Assembly: GCF_003206495.1 (NCBI RefSeq)
Contig: NZ_NKUF01000008.1
Span: 43,258-107,257, forward strand
Direction of reading: 5' to 3'
DNA length: 64,000 nt
DNA from: Gluconacetobacter entanii
GTDB taxonomy: Bacteria > Pseudomonadota > Alphaproteobacteria > Acetobacterales > Acetobacteraceae
The first letter of the stretch is position 1. Every line of letters begins with the position of its first letter. Made by a program: the position numbers and the translations under genes. Of this stretch, positions 49,265 to 58,854 are shown piece by piece. The notes below the pieces were generated by a model. That model was not told the origin of the DNA. It ran no database searches and saw nothing but the letters and a program-made list of their open reading frames with translations.

Positions 49265-49379
49265 GTCACGGCTTCCGTCTTGTTCACAAACAGTATCTGT
49301 GGGCTGTGGTGGCCTCTTGCGCGGCATACGTCAACATCTGCCATGCATGCGCCCCATTCCTCACCTATCATCATGGGCG

Positions 49380-50141
49380 TCATTCCCCATGCCGGACCGG
49401 CACCCAGTACAATGCCCGGCCCAGCACAAGGTCCATCCCCCACCACAGCACGACCGTCATCACCGCCAGCACCAGCAGGGCGGCGAACATCAGGTCCGTC
49501 TCGAACCGGGTGTTGGCCGTCTGCATCAGGAACCCCAACCCCGAGGACGCCCCCACCCATTCGCCCACCACGGCACCGATCGGCGCGATGGCGGTGGCGA
49601 CCCGCACGCCCGAGGCCAGCGCCGGCAGGGCGGCAGGCAGGCGCACATGCAGCAGCATCCGCCAGCGCGACGCCCCCATGGTGCGTGCAAGGTCGATCCA
49701 GTCCGCCGGCGTCTGGCGCAGTCCGTCGGCAAAGGATGAGGTCACGGGGAAGAAGATGACCAGCACCGCCATCACGATCTTCGACGCCATGCCGAACCCG
49801 AACCACAGCACCAGCAGCGGGGCCAGCGCAAAGACCGGCACCGCCTGGCTGAGCAGCACCAGCGGCATGGTCCACCGCCGCACCACGGGCGAAAGCGCCA
49901 TCAGCAGCGCAAGCATGGCCCCGCCCCCCACGCCAAGCGCCAGTCCGCACACGGTCTCGATCAGTGTGGTCAGCGCGGAGTCGCCCAGCAGGGCGCGCTG
50001 CCGCCACAGGGCCCGCGCCACGGCACCGGGCGCAGGCAGCAGGTAGGGCGGGACATGCCCCCAGCGCGCGATTGCCCACCACACGCACACCAGACCCAGC
50101 AGCGTCACCACGGGACGCAGGATTCGCGCGGCAGCCGTCAC
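49380..50141 (-). CDS. ABC importer permease (NitT/TauT/ThiX-like)
   Basis: A 253-aa inner-membrane permease with about six segments. MGASRWRMLLHVRLPAALPA is the EAA loop. PYLLPAPGAVARALW near the N-terminus and EWVGASSGLGFLMQTANTRF near the end are typical of nitrate/taurine/pyrimidine (ThiX) permeases. The GTG at 50141 overlaps the ATPase stop by 4 bases (GTGA); a start at 50162 is also possible. No substrate-binding protein is encoded nearby, so the substrate is open. Confidence 0.88.
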   Translation of the reverse strand: MTAAARILRPVVTLLGLVCVWWAIARWGHVPPYLLPAPGAVARALWRQRALLGDSALTTLIETVCGLALGVGGGAMLALLMALSPVVRRWTMPLVLLSQAVPVFALAPLLVLWFGFGMASKIVMAVLVIFFPVTSSFADGLRQTPADWIDLARTMGASRWRMLLHVRLPAALPALASGVRVATAIAPIGAVVGEWVGASSGLGFLMQTANTRFETDLMFAALLVLAVMTVVLWWGMDLVLGRALYWVPVRHGE

Positions 50142-50881
50142 GACGCCAGCATCCTGCGCCACAGGTCCGCCTGCGCCGACAGCAGCGCGGGATCGTCCAC
50201 GGCGCGCGGGATCTCCATCCCGCCGGGTGCGGGCAGGGCCGACAGACGGACCGGGTCGCCCCCCATCATGAACAGCGCCTGCGCCATGCGGCAGGCCTCC
50301 AGCGGGTCATGGGTGATCAGCAGGGTCGTGCACCCCGCCAGCATCCGCGCGGCAAGTTCGTGCATCCGCAGTCGTGTGATGCTGTCCAGCGCGGAAAATG
50401 GCTCGTCCATCAAAACGACCGGCCTGCCTTCATACAGCACGCGGGCAAGGGCGACACGCTGGCGCATCCCCCCCGACAGGGCGGACGGCAGGACGGCGCG
50501 CGACGCCGACAGCCCCACCCGGTCCAGCAGGTCATGCGCGCGGGCACGGTCCGGTGCCTCGCCCCGCAGGCGACTGCCCAGCATGACATTGTCATCCACC
50601 CGCGCCCACGGCAGGAGCATGTCATCCTGCCCCATCCACGCCACGCGCCCCGACAGCGACAGGCCATCATCGGTGGAGATCGTCCCGGCACCGGGCGTCA
50701 TCAGGCCCGCCACAAGGCGCAGCAGCGTCGTCTTGCCGATCCCGCTGCCACCCAGCAGGACCGTCAGGCGCCCGGCGGGAAACGTGCCATCAAGGTGTTC
50801 GAAAATACGCTGCCCGTCCATCGACAGGCCCAGTCCCCGCAGCATGATCGCAGGGGCGTGGCCGGTCACGGGCGTCATCAT
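50138..50881 (-). CDS. ABC importer ATPase (TauB/SsuB/ThiZ-like)
   Basis: ATPase partner of the permease, 247 aa. GGSGIGKTTLLRLVAGLM (Walker A), LSGGMRQRVALARVL (signature), VVLMDEPFSALD (Walker B) and LLITHDPLEACRMAQ (switch His) are present, and VAWMGQDDMLLPWARVDDNV is the Q-loop region of the nitrate/taurine class. Its start overlaps the rnhA stop, so rnhA, ATPase and permease are coupled. Confidence 0.92.
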   Translation of the reverse strand: MMTPVTGHAPAIMLRGLGLSMDGQRIFEHLDGTFPAGRLTVLLGGSGIGKTTLLRLVAGLMTPGAGTISTDDGLSLSGRVAWMGQDDMLLPWARVDDNVMLGSRLRGEAPDRARAHDLLDRVGLSASRAVLPSALSGGMRQRVALARVLYEGRPVVLMDEPFSALDSITRLRMHELAARMLAGCTTLLITHDPLEACRMAQALFMMGGDPVRLSALPAPGGMEIPRAVDDPALLSAQADLWRRMLAS

Positions 50882-51372
50882 TTGCGCCGCGACGGATAGG
50901 CGATCCCCAGCGCATCGCGCGCCTGCGTGGCGAGGACATCAACACGTTCGTTGTTTTCATCGCCCGCATGGCCGCGCACCCACTGCCATGTGATGTCATG
51001 GCGGTTCGCAAGGTCCAGCAGGCGCTGCCACAGGTCCATGTTCGCCACCGGATCGCCGGAGGCATTGCGCCACCTGCGCCGCACCCACCCGGTGGACCAG
51101 CGCGTCATGCCATTGCACACATACTGGCTGTCGCTGTGCAGGATGACCTTGCACGGACGCTTCAGGCTGGCCAGGGCCTCCGCCACGGCGGTCAGTTCCA
51201 TGCGGTTGTTGGTCGTCTCCGCCTCGCCGCCCGTGATCTCGCGCTCCTGCCCGCGAAACTGCAGCAGGGCGGCCCATCCGCCCGGTCCGGGATTGGGCTT
51301 GCACCCACCATCGGTCCAGATGCGCACCACGTCATCGCCGGGCATTTCCACAGCGTCCATCGCCCCGTCCAT
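50878..51372 (-). CDS. rnhA: ribonuclease HI
   Basis: Cleaves RNA in RNA-DNA hybrids. The 164-aa protein has the four acidic residues in WTDGGCKPNPGPGGWA, NNRMELTAVAEAL, LHSDSQYVCNGM and HAGDENNERVDVLA. The ATG at 51372 overlaps the thrB stop (TGATG); three codons further upstream are also open. The thrB-rnhA order is common in alphaproteobacteria. Confidence 0.95.
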   Translation of the reverse strand: MDGAMDAVEMPGDDVVRIWTDGGCKPNPGPGGWAALLQFRGQEREITGGEAETTNNRMELTAVAEALASLKRPCKVILHSDSQYVCNGMTRWSTGWVRRRWRNASGDPVANMDLWQRLLDLANRHDITWQWVRGHAGDENNERVDVLATQARDALGIAYPSRRK

Positions 51373-52343
51373 CACAGCCACTCCAGCGGGGCGGAGGCTG
51401 CGCGGAAAAAGCGCAGCCGCCCGAGATAGTCGAGGGGATTCTTGGGCGTGACCAGCGCGTCAGGCGGCGTATTGATCCAGTCATACAGGCGCGTCAGCAG
51501 GAAACGTACCGCCGCCCCCGTCGCCAGCACCGGCAACGCGGTGCGTTCCTCCGCACTCAGGGAACGCACGCTTTCATACCCGCGCACCATCGCCCGCGCC
51601 CGGTCGGGGCAGAAGGCCACATTTTCATCAAAGCACCAGGCATTGAGCGAAATGGCAAGGTCATAGGCAAACCAGTCGGTGCAGGCGAAATAGAAATCAA
51701 TCAGCCCCGACAGCCGTCCGTCGATGAAAAACACGTTATCGGGAAACAGGTCGCCATGGATCTGCCCGCGCGGCAGGGCCGGATGCGTCCCCTGCCCCGG
51801 CCATGACGGCACGACAAAGGCCAGTGCCTCATCCAGTTCCGCGATCAGTCCATGCTGCACCTGATCGCCCGTCGCCCGGCATGCCTCAAGCAGCGGCGGC
51901 CATGCGGCAGGCCCAATGCTGTTGCGCCGTTCCACAGTATATCCCGCACCATCAAGGTGCAGGCGCGCCATTGCGATACCCACCGCCTCGCAGTGGGAGG
52001 GTTCGATCCGGCGCGGCCATGCGCCCTGCAGGAAGGTGGTGATGGCGGCGGGACGCCCCGCAAGCGTGCCAAGCGTGACACCCGCGCGGTCGGCCACGGG
52101 ACGCGGGCATGACAGGCCCTGTCCCGCCAGATACTGCATCAGCCCGAGGAACCACGGCAGTTCCTGCGGGTCCACGCGGCGTTCATACAGCGTCAGGATG
52201 AAATCCGCGCGCGTGGTACGCAGCAGGAAATTGCTGTTCTCCACGCCCTCGGCAATGCCATGGCACGAGACAGGTTCGCCAATATCATAGCCCCCGACGA
52301 ACTTACCAAGCTCTTCGGGGGCGACGTCCGTATAGACCGCCAT
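51372..52343 (-). CDS. thrB: homoserine kinase (APH-fold)
   Basis: Phosphorylates homoserine for threonine synthesis. The 323-aa protein is of the alphaproteobacterial aminoglycoside-phosphotransferase-like type, not the GHMP type. MAVYTDVAPEELGKFVGGYD is the family start; IHGDLFPDNVFF holds the catalytic Asp and metal Asn, and GLIDFYFACTDWFAYDLAI the second metal Asp. It lies between ispH and rnhA, all leftward. Confidence 0.93.
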   Translation of the reverse strand: MAVYTDVAPEELGKFVGGYDIGEPVSCHGIAEGVENSNFLLRTTRADFILTLYERRVDPQELPWFLGLMQYLAGQGLSCPRPVADRAGVTLGTLAGRPAAITTFLQGAWPRRIEPSHCEAVGIAMARLHLDGAGYTVERRNSIGPAAWPPLLEACRATGDQVQHGLIAELDEALAFVVPSWPGQGTHPALPRGQIHGDLFPDNVFFIDGRLSGLIDFYFACTDWFAYDLAISLNAWCFDENVAFCPDRARAMVRGYESVRSLSAEERTALPVLATGAAVRFLLTRLYDWINTPPDALVTPKNPLDYLGRLRFFRAASAPLEWL

Positions 52344-52360
52344 CGTCGGTTACGAAAAAA

Positions 52361-53362
52361 TCAGCCGAGTGGCGCAGGCAGGCGGAAGGTCACGTTCTCT
52401 TCCTTGACCGTGCGTTCCTCGATCTCCAGCGTGAAACGCTTGGCCAGGGCGGCGACCATTTCCTGCACCAGCGATTCCGGCGCGGAGGCCCCCGCCGTGA
52501 TGCCCAGCGTCTTCACCCCGTCCAGCGCGGACCAGTCCAGCGCGTTCAGGCGCGGCACCAGCAGGGCGCGCGGCGCGCCACTGCGTTCGGCCACTTCACG
52601 CAGGCGCTGGGAGTTGGAGGAGTTGGGCGAGCCGATCACGATCACCAGGTCACAGCCCGGCGCGATCGCCTTGACCGCTTCCTGCCGGTTGGTGGTGGCA
52701 TAGCAGATGTCCTCGCGCTTCGGTCCCTCGATCAGGGGGAAGCGGTCGCGCAGGATATCGACGATTTCCGCCGTGTCATCGACCGACAGCGTCGTCTGCG
52801 TGATAAAGGCGAGGCGCGAGGGATCGGCCGGCTGGACCGTGCGCGCTTCCTCCGCATCGTTGATCAGCGTGACGGCACCCGCGGGAAGCTGCCCCATCGT
52901 GCCGACGACCTCCGGATGGCCGGCATGGCCGATCATCAGGATATGGCGGCTTTCGGGGCCACCATCGGCGAAATGGCGCTCCGCCTCGCGGTGCACCTTG
53001 GACACCAGCGGGCAGGTCGCATCCAGGTACAGCAGGTTGCGGCGCATGGCCTCTGCCGGGACGGTCTTGGGCACGCCATGGGCGGAAAAGACCACGTGAC
53101 CGTCGGAGGGAACCTCGTCCAGTTCCTCCACGAAGATCGCGCCCTGCGCCTCGAGCGCCTCCACCACGGTGCGGTTATGGACGATTTCATGCCGCACATA
53201 GACAGGCGCGCCATAGCGGCGGATCGCTTCCTCGACCACGCGGATCGCGCGATCGACCCCGGCGCAGAACCCGCGCGGCCCGGCAAGCAGGACCTTGAGC
53301 AGGCGGGGCGATACGTCAACGGGGGCGTGGGCATCGGGAGTATGAATCATCTGGTCGGGCAT
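52361..53362 (-). CDS. ispH: 4-hydroxy-3-methylbut-2-enyl diphosphate reductase
   Basis: Last step of the MEP isoprenoid pathway, feeding ubiquinone and hopanoid synthesis. The 333-aa Fe-S enzyme has three cluster cysteines: [13 protein letters not shown] (C33), [12 protein letters not shown] and [13 protein letters not shown]. It also has [16 protein letters not shown] and the catalytic Glu/His region [11 protein letters not shown]. The ATG at 53362 has GGGGAAC upstream; the longer upstream frame is discarded. Confidence 0.96.
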   Translation of the reverse strand: MPDQMIHTPDAHAPVDVSPRLLKVLLAGPRGFCAGVDRAIRVVEEAIRRYGAPVYVRHEIVHNRTVVEALEAQGAIFVEELDEVPSDGHVVFSAHGVPKTVPAEAMRRNLLYLDATCPLVSKVHREAERHFADGGPESRHILMIGHAGHPEVVGTMGQLPAGAVTLINDAEEARTVQPADPSRLAFITQTTLSVDDTAEIVDILRDRFPLIEGPKREDICYATTNRQEAVKAIAPGCDLVIVIGSPNSSNSQRLREVAERSGAPRALLVPRLNALDWSALDGVKTLGITAGASAPESLVQEMVAALAKRFTLEIEERTVKEENVTFRLPAPLG

Positions 53363-53619
53363 GGTGTTCCCCAAACATCCGGCGGGCGGTATAGGATACG
53401 GGCCGCGATCTGTTACAGTTGCCGGTCCCGCATCGTGATGCAATGACCCGGCCCTACGCAAACCGTGGCGATGGCGCAAGCCATTTCCCGTTCATTCTAG
53501 CCTATTCTCATATATATGTCCTCCCCACCGTGACGGGGCTTTTACATGTCCGCGTTGCGATGCCCGATTGCACAGCGTCCGTTTCAACCGCCATTATCAG
53601 CCAGCCACACGTCAAGCCC

Positions 53620-54243
53620 ATGTCGAGCACGAAAGCCCGGAACCCCCGCATGATTGCCCTTTTCCCCTCCCGCGCGCCCCTTTCGTCCCGTTGCGTGAAT
53701 TTCCTGCGCGCGCTGCCGCTGCTCGCACTGCCCCTGCTGGCGACGGGATGCCAGAATGAGTCGGATTCGATCTCTTTCGCCCCGGCCTGCCCGGTCGTCG
53801 AAATCCCGGGCGAGGCCGCCGACTACTACCAGTATGTCGGCGGCGAGCATGACCTGTCGCACCTGGTGGTCCGCGCCGCCCTGCGCGAGGTCGTCGGTTC
53901 GTGCGAGGACGGGGCCCACCGCACGGTCGTCACCAACATGCAGATCGGCCTGCATGTGGTGCGTGGCCCGGCGTCCAAGGTCAATTTCGTCAACATCCCG
54001 TATTTCGTGGCGGTGGTGTACAATGGCGAGATCAAGAGCAAGAAGCAGTTCATCGCCCATATCGAATTCGACAATGGCGACCTGCAGAAGGCCACCAGCA
54101 CGCGCAACATCCCCATCACCCTGCCGATTTCGCGGCGCATCCATTCCGAACAGTACCATATCGAGGTCGGCTTCCAGCTGACGCAGGGGCAGCTTGACTT
54201 CAACCGCGCCCATCTCGTGATGCCGACCTTCCACAAGCTCTGA
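53620..54243 (+). CDS. putative lipoprotein of unknown function
   Basis: A 207-aa protein that I do not recognise. The hydrophobic stretch LRALPLLALPLLATGC ends in a lipobox Cys, so it is probably lipidated and exported. The mature domain of about 160 aa is beta-rich (for example HRTVVTNMQIGLHVVRGPAS, KVNFVNIPYFVAVVYNGEIK, ISRRIHSEQYHIEVGFQLTQ) with two further cysteines near its start. The start is uncertain: ATG at 53620 or 53650, both with poor ribosome-binding sites. It is divergent from ispH and followed by the OPT transporter. Confidence 0.7.
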   Translation: MSSTKARNPRMIALFPSRAPLSSRCVNFLRALPLLALPLLATGCQNESDSISFAPACPVVEIPGEAADYYQYVGGEHDLSHLVVRAALREVVGSCEDGAHRTVVTNMQIGLHVVRGPASKVNFVNIPYFVAVVYNGEIKSKKQFIAHIEFDNGDLQKATSTRNIPITLPISRRIHSEQYHIEVGFQLTQGQLDFNRAHLVMPTFHKL

Positions 54244-54400
54244 TCCCGGCCATGCCACGTGACGGGCACAGGGATGGCGGCATCCGCCACGCCCCCATGC
54301 GTCGCGCGCGCCGGGCGCACCCGGATGCCGCGGCAGGCCCCGTCCCCACCGGCATGGCGGGATCTTCCCCCTTTTTCACAGCAGAAGGCCAGCGATCCAT

Positions 54401-56332
54401 ATGAAAGCGACGCGCATGCCCCGGGAACTGTCGTTACGCGGCATTGTCCTCGGGGCGCTCATCACCCTCGTCTTTACCGCGTCGAACATCTATCTGGGGC
54501 TGAAGGTGGGACTGACGGTTGCGTCCTCCATCCCCGCCGCCGTCATTTCCATGGCGGTGCTGCGTGCGCTTGGCGGGGCGAGCATCCTTGAAAACAACAT
54601 CGTGCAGACGCAGGCCTCCGCCGCGGGCACGCTGTCATGCGTCTTCGCCTCGCTGCCCGCGCTGATCATGATCGGCTACTGGCAGCATTTCCCCTTTGTC
54701 GAAACCGCGCTCATCTCGGCCGCAGGAGGCATGACGGGGGTGCTGTTCACCATCCCGCTGCGCCGCGCCATGGTGACCGAAAGCGCCCTTCCCTACCCCG
54801 AGGGCGTGGCGGCGGCGGAAATCCTCAAGGCAGGTGAAAAGGACACCAGTCCGGCGGCCCTGCGCGCCCTGACGGGGGGCGGCGTGATCGCGGCGGTCAT
54901 CACCTTCGCCTCCGCCGGGTTGCGCCTGCTGGCGGACGAGGCCTCCGTCACGCTGTCATGGGGCGGAGCGGTCTTTCGCGGGTCATGCGGGTTTTCGCTG
55001 GCGATGCTGGGGGCGGGCTACCTCGTGGGGATCGAGGGGGGGCTTGCCATGCTGCTGGGCGCGGTGCTGGCGTGGGGGGTATTCGTCCCGTTCCTGACTG
55101 CGCATGAGGCCGACCCCGCCCACCTTGCCCCTGCCGCCCACGCCGCGAGCGTGTGGATGCATGACGTGCGCTTCATCGGCGCGGGCATGATCGCCGTGGC
55201 GTCCGTGTGGACGCTGGCGCGCATGATGGGGCCGATCGTGCGTGGCATCCATTCCAGCCTGCGCAGCACCTCCGCCGGGGGTGTGGCGAATGACGGCGGT
55301 GACCTGCCGCTGCGTCAGGTCGGGCTGCTGGCCGGGGGCATCAGCGTGGTGCTGACGGTCATGTTCATCGCCTTCCTTGCCCCCTTTGGCGGCATCAGTG
55401 CGGGCACCGTCGGGCTGGCGCTGGTGGGCATGCTGTGCTGCATGCTGATCGGCTTCCTCGTCTCCGCGACATGCGGCTACATGGCGGGGATCGTGGGGTC
55501 GTCATCCTCCCCGATTTCGGGGATCTGCATTGTCGCGGTGATCCTGATTGCGTCGCTGTTCGTCGGCATGCGCGCGCTGGGGCTGTTTCCCGCGTCGGTG
55601 GGCGACCATGGCGGCATCGCCTTCTGCCTTTACATCCTGTCCGCGCTGACGGCGTCGGCGGCGATTTCCAATGACAACCTCCAGGACCTCAAGACCGGGC
55701 AGCTTGTGGGGGCCACGCCATGGCGCCAGCAGGTCGCGCTGCTGATCGGGTGCGCGACGGGGGCACTGGTGATCCCGCCGGTGCTCAACATCCTGTACCA
55801 GACCTATGGTTTCGTGGGCTACCTGCCGCATCCGGGCATGGACCCGACGCATGCGCTGGCCGCGCCGCAGCCTGCGCTGATGATGATGATCGCATCGGGC
55901 ATCTTCCTGCACCAGCTTGACTGGAACATGCTGGCGGTTGGCGGGGGGCTGGCGGTCATGGTGATCGTGACCGACCTTGCGCTGCGCCGCCATGGGCGCG
56001 CGCTGCCGCCGCTGGCGGTGGGGATCGGCATCTACCTGCCGGCCGCCGTCACCGTCACGCTGGCGGTCGGGGCGCTGGTCAGTTGGGTCTGCGCACGGCG
56101 CGGCAGCGACGCCCGCGCCGCACAGATCGGCACCATGCTGGCGTCGGGCATGATCGTGGGCGAAAGCCTGATGGGCGTCGCGCTGTCGGCGGTGGCGGGA
56201 TTCGCCGGACGTGACAGCGCCCTGTCGATCATGCCCGCGGGCGTGCCCGCCGCCGTGCCGGACATTGCGGGCGCGATGGTTTTTGCAGGAATGTGCGTGT
56301 GGTTTGCCCGCTATGTCCTGCGCGCGCGATAG
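54401..56332 (+). CDS. OPT-family oligopeptide/metal-ligand transporter
   Basis: A 643-aa protein with about 15 membrane segments. The OPT signature region SNIYLGLKVGLTVASSIPAA and NIVQTQASAAGTLSCVFASL near the N-terminus, then ALPYPEGVAAAEILKAGEKD, matches bacterial OPT proteins. SNDNLQDLKTGQLVGATPWR and WNMLAVGGGLAVMVIVTDLA lie in the C-terminal half. By family it imports oligopeptides or metal-peptide chelates by proton symport. An M3 peptidase gene follows 114 bases downstream on the same strand and may process the imported peptides. Confidence 0.9.
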   Translation: MKATRMPRELSLRGIVLGALITLVFTASNIYLGLKVGLTVASSIPAAVISMAVLRALGGASILENNIVQTQASAAGTLSCVFASLPALIMIGYWQHFPFVETALISAAGGMTGVLFTIPLRRAMVTESALPYPEGVAAAEILKAGEKDTSPAALRALTGGGVIAAVITFASAGLRLLADEASVTLSWGGAVFRGSCGFSLAMLGAGYLVGIEGGLAMLLGAVLAWGVFVPFLTAHEADPAHLAPAAHAASVWMHDVRFIGAGMIAVASVWTLARMMGPIVRGIHSSLRSTSAGGVANDGGDLPLRQVGLLAGGISVVLTVMFIAFLAPFGGISAGTVGLALVGMLCCMLIGFLVSATCGYMAGIVGSSSSPISGICIVAVILIASLFVGMRALGLFPASVGDHGGIAFCLYILSALTASAAISNDNLQDLKTGQLVGATPWRQQVALLIGCATGALVIPPVLNILYQTYGFVGYLPHPGMDPTHALAAPQPALMMMIASGIFLHQLDWNMLAVGGGLAVMVIVTDLALRRHGRALPPLAVGIGIYLPAAVTVTLAVGALVSWVCARRGSDARAAQIGTMLASGMIVGESLMGVALSAVAGFAGRDSALSIMPAGVPAAVPDIAGAMVFAGMCVWFARYVLRAR

Positions 56333-56446
56333 GGCGGCGAATCGCCATATCCGGCCCTCCGGCGCCCATCGCGCCGGGCGGCGGCCATGCCGGGATGGCT
56401 GCATCGGGCAATAGACCTCGCCCGCCTATGGTGGCAGACTCGGGGC

Positions 56447-58138
56447 ATGGCACCACGATTCAGCGAACTTGATTTCCCGCGCCCGACCCGCGAAAGGCTG
56501 TCCCTGCGGTTCGGGCAGGTTTCCACCCTGCTGGACCAGAACCGGCTTCCTGAGGCGCTGGGCCTGTTCGATACGATCCGCCGCGATTACGAAAGCTGGT
56601 CGGCGATGACGGACCTGCGGTTTTCGCAGGATACGACGTCGGCCGCCAACCGGGCGGAACGCGATTACGCGGATTCGCTGACGCCGCATGTCACCGCGTT
56701 CGAGGTCGCGATCAAGCGACGGCTGCTCAACGCCCCGGACCAGCAGGCGGTGCGCGCCGCACTGACGCCGCATACGCTGGAACTGTGGCGCACGGACATC
56801 ACGACCTTCGATTCGCGAATCGCCGATGCGCTGGAGGAGGAAGCCCGGCTGAGCGGTGAATATACCGCGCTGATCGCCTCCGCCCGGCTGTCGATCGAGG
56901 ACCGGACTGTCAACCTGTCCGGCCTTGCCCCCTATGCCGAAAGCACGGACCGCACTGTACGCGAACAGGCGGAGCGCGTGCGCTGGGCATTCTTTGCCGA
57001 CAATGCGCGGCAACTCGACACGCTGTTCGACCGACTGGTGCATGTGCGCGCCGACATGGCCGCGGCACTGGGGTATGATGCCTATACCTCGCTGGCCTAC
57101 CGCCGGATGCGCAGGGTGGATTACGGCCCGCGCGAAGTCGCGCGCTTTCGCGAGGAGGTGCGCACCCATGTCGTCCCGCTGGTGCAGCGTATCCTTGAGC
57201 GCCGCCGCGCCACGATGGGGTGGGAGTGCGTGTATTCGTGGGACGAACCCCTGATCGACCCGCACGGCAACCCGCGCCCCATCGGCGGGCATGACATGCT
57301 GGTGGCGCAGGCGCAGGTGATGTTCGACCGCATGGGCGGCGACCTTGGCGGGTTCTACCGCCAGATGCGCGAAGGCGGGTTCCTTGACCTGCGCAACCGC
57401 GATGGCAAGGCCGGGGGCGGGTTCTGCACCTCCTTCCCCACGGTGGGCATGCCGTTCATCTTTGCCAACTTCAACGGCACGCAGCACGACATCAATGTCT
57501 TTACCCATGAAATGGGCCATGCCTACCAGAACTGGAAAAGCCGCAACCTGCCTGCGGTGGACCTGCTGTGGCCGACGATGGATGCGGCGGAAATCAATTC
57601 CATGGCGCTGGAATTCCTGACATGGCCACACATGGACCTGATGGTCGTGCCCGAGGAGGCCGAGCGCTTTCGCCAGATGCACCTGATCGGGTCGCTGTCG
57701 TTCCTGCCCTATGGCGTGTGCGTGGACCATTTCCAGCACGAGATCTATGCCCGGCCCGACATGTCGCCCGCCGAACGCCATGAACTGTGGCGGGAGATGG
57801 AGCGCCGCTACCTGCCGTGGCGCGATTATGGCGGCATCGCCCACCCGTCCGCCGGCGGACGGTGGCAGGCGCAGGGGCATATCTACCGCTCGCCGTTCTA
57901 CTACATCGACTATGCGCTCGCGCTGTGCTGCGCATTGCAGTTCTGGCAGCGTAGCCGCACCGATTACGACCGTGCGCTGCACGATTATGTCGCGCTGTGC
58001 GAACGGGGGGGATCGCGGCCCTTTACCGGGCTGGTGCTGGAGGCGGGGCTGACCTCCCCGTTCCAGCCCGGCGCACTTGAGGACACGGTGCGCGAGGCCG
58101 CGCGTTACCTCAACATTCCCCTGCCATCAGAAAAATAG
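56447..58138 (+). CDS. M3-family oligoendopeptidase
   Basis: Zinc metallopeptidase that cuts short peptides in the cytosol. The 563-aa protein has the zinc site HEMGHAYQNWKSRNL (HExxH), with a downstream Glu in DAAEINSMALEFLTWPHM. FCTSFPTVGMPFIFANFNGT precedes it and HIYRSPFYYIDYALALCCAL follows, as in PepF/oligoendopeptidase F relatives. The ATG at 56447 has CGGGG upstream; 20 open codons before it look non-coding. No signal peptide. Confidence 0.9.
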   Translation: MAPRFSELDFPRPTRERLSLRFGQVSTLLDQNRLPEALGLFDTIRRDYESWSAMTDLRFSQDTTSAANRAERDYADSLTPHVTAFEVAIKRRLLNAPDQQAVRAALTPHTLELWRTDITTFDSRIADALEEEARLSGEYTALIASARLSIEDRTVNLSGLAPYAESTDRTVREQAERVRWAFFADNARQLDTLFDRLVHVRADMAAALGYDAYTSLAYRRMRRVDYGPREVARFREEVRTHVVPLVQRILERRRATMGWECVYSWDEPLIDPHGNPRPIGGHDMLVAQAQVMFDRMGGDLGGFYRQMREGGFLDLRNRDGKAGGGFCTSFPTVGMPFIFANFNGTQHDINVFTHEMGHAYQNWKSRNLPAVDLLWPTMDAAEINSMALEFLTWPHMDLMVVPEEAERFRQMHLIGSLSFLPYGVCVDHFQHEIYARPDMSPAERHELWREMERRYLPWRDYGGIAHPSAGGRWQAQGHIYRSPFYYIDYALALCCALQFWQRSRTDYDRALHDYVALCERGGSRPFTGLVLEAGLTSPFQPGALEDTVREAARYLNIPLPSEK

Positions 58139-58139
58139 A

Positions 58140-58222
58140 AGACGTTTTTGGTGAAGCTTTTTTCCAAAAAGCTTCGAAAGACACCGCCTTTTTGAAAAAA
58201 GGCGGCACCCAAAAACTTTTGT
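58140..58222. repeat. dispersed double-hairpin repeat, copy 5
   Basis: The best preserved full copy. Hairpin A spans 58153-58175 (GAAGCTTTTT/AAAAAGCTTC with a short loop) and hairpin B 58184-58205 (CCGCCTTTTT/AAAAAGGCGG), followed by CACCCAAAAACTTTTG. It lies between the convergent M3 peptidase and thioredoxin-like genes and nearly fills the 97-bp gap. Confidence 0.88.
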
Positions 58223-58235
58223 CCGCTGGTGATTA

Positions 58236-58772
58236 TCAGGTGCGTGCATCCCATTGCGCCAGCAGGTCGATCACCGCCTGCGACGACATCGCACGCGCAT
58301 TGCCCAGCGCCGTCAGCCCATCGGCATTGAGCACCTTGCCATGCGCCGTGACGATCAGCACGGTCGGCACCGCCGAGATCTTCAGCCCGTGCTGTTCAAG
58401 GAACTCGAGGTTGGTGTTCATGCGTTCGACATTGATCATCACCACCACGAAATGCCGCGCGATCCAGGGGGCGACAGCGGGGTCGTCCATCAATCCGGCA
58501 AGGATGCGGCAGTCGGGGCACCAGTTGCCGCCGAAATCCAGCAGTACCTTGCGTCCGGTGGCCCGCGCGGTGTCAAATGCGGCGGCGATCTGTTCGCGCG
58601 CCCCTGCCGTCGGGCCATAGGGTTCCGCCGGAACCGCCGGTGTCAGGTCACCGATCTGGGGTGGCGTATCCACGGCCGCGGCCTGCCCCCCGCCGGGGGC
58701 CGCGCCAACGCACGCACCCGCCACCAGTCCCGCACGCCACAGGCGCGACATATGCCCGGAACGTCCATACAT
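58236..58772 (-). CDS. secreted thioredoxin-fold protein
   Basis: A 178-aa protein. An N-terminal signal-like stretch (LWRAGLVAGACVGAAPGGGQ) is followed by a thioredoxin domain with the redox motif GGNWCPDC (WCxxC) and the cis-proline loop SAVPTVLIVTAHGKV. The Thioredoxin_7/DsbD-gamma-like character and signal suggest a periplasmic thiol oxidoreductase. The ATG at 58772 has GGAG upstream; longer frames run through the neighbouring promoter region. Substrate is unknown. Confidence 0.85.
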   Translation of the reverse strand: MYGRSGHMSRLWRAGLVAGACVGAAPGGGQAAAVDTPPQIGDLTPAVPAEPYGPTAGAREQIAAAFDTARATGRKVLLDFGGNWCPDCRILAGLMDDPAVAPWIARHFVVVMINVERMNTNLEFLEQHGLKISAVPTVLIVTAHGKVLNADGLTALGNARAMSSQAVIDLLAQWDART

Positions 58773-58854
58773 TGCGTTCACTCCCCTTACGCATCTTCCC
58801 GGCAACGAGCCGGACATGACCTGCTCGCCCCTTGAGGAAAGGTAGCCTATCCAC

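Noticed and set aside
47570..49759. 729-codon open frame antisense to pstC, the IunH-like gene and the ABC permease
   Set aside because: It spans three sense genes and their gaps; no conserved motif is visible.
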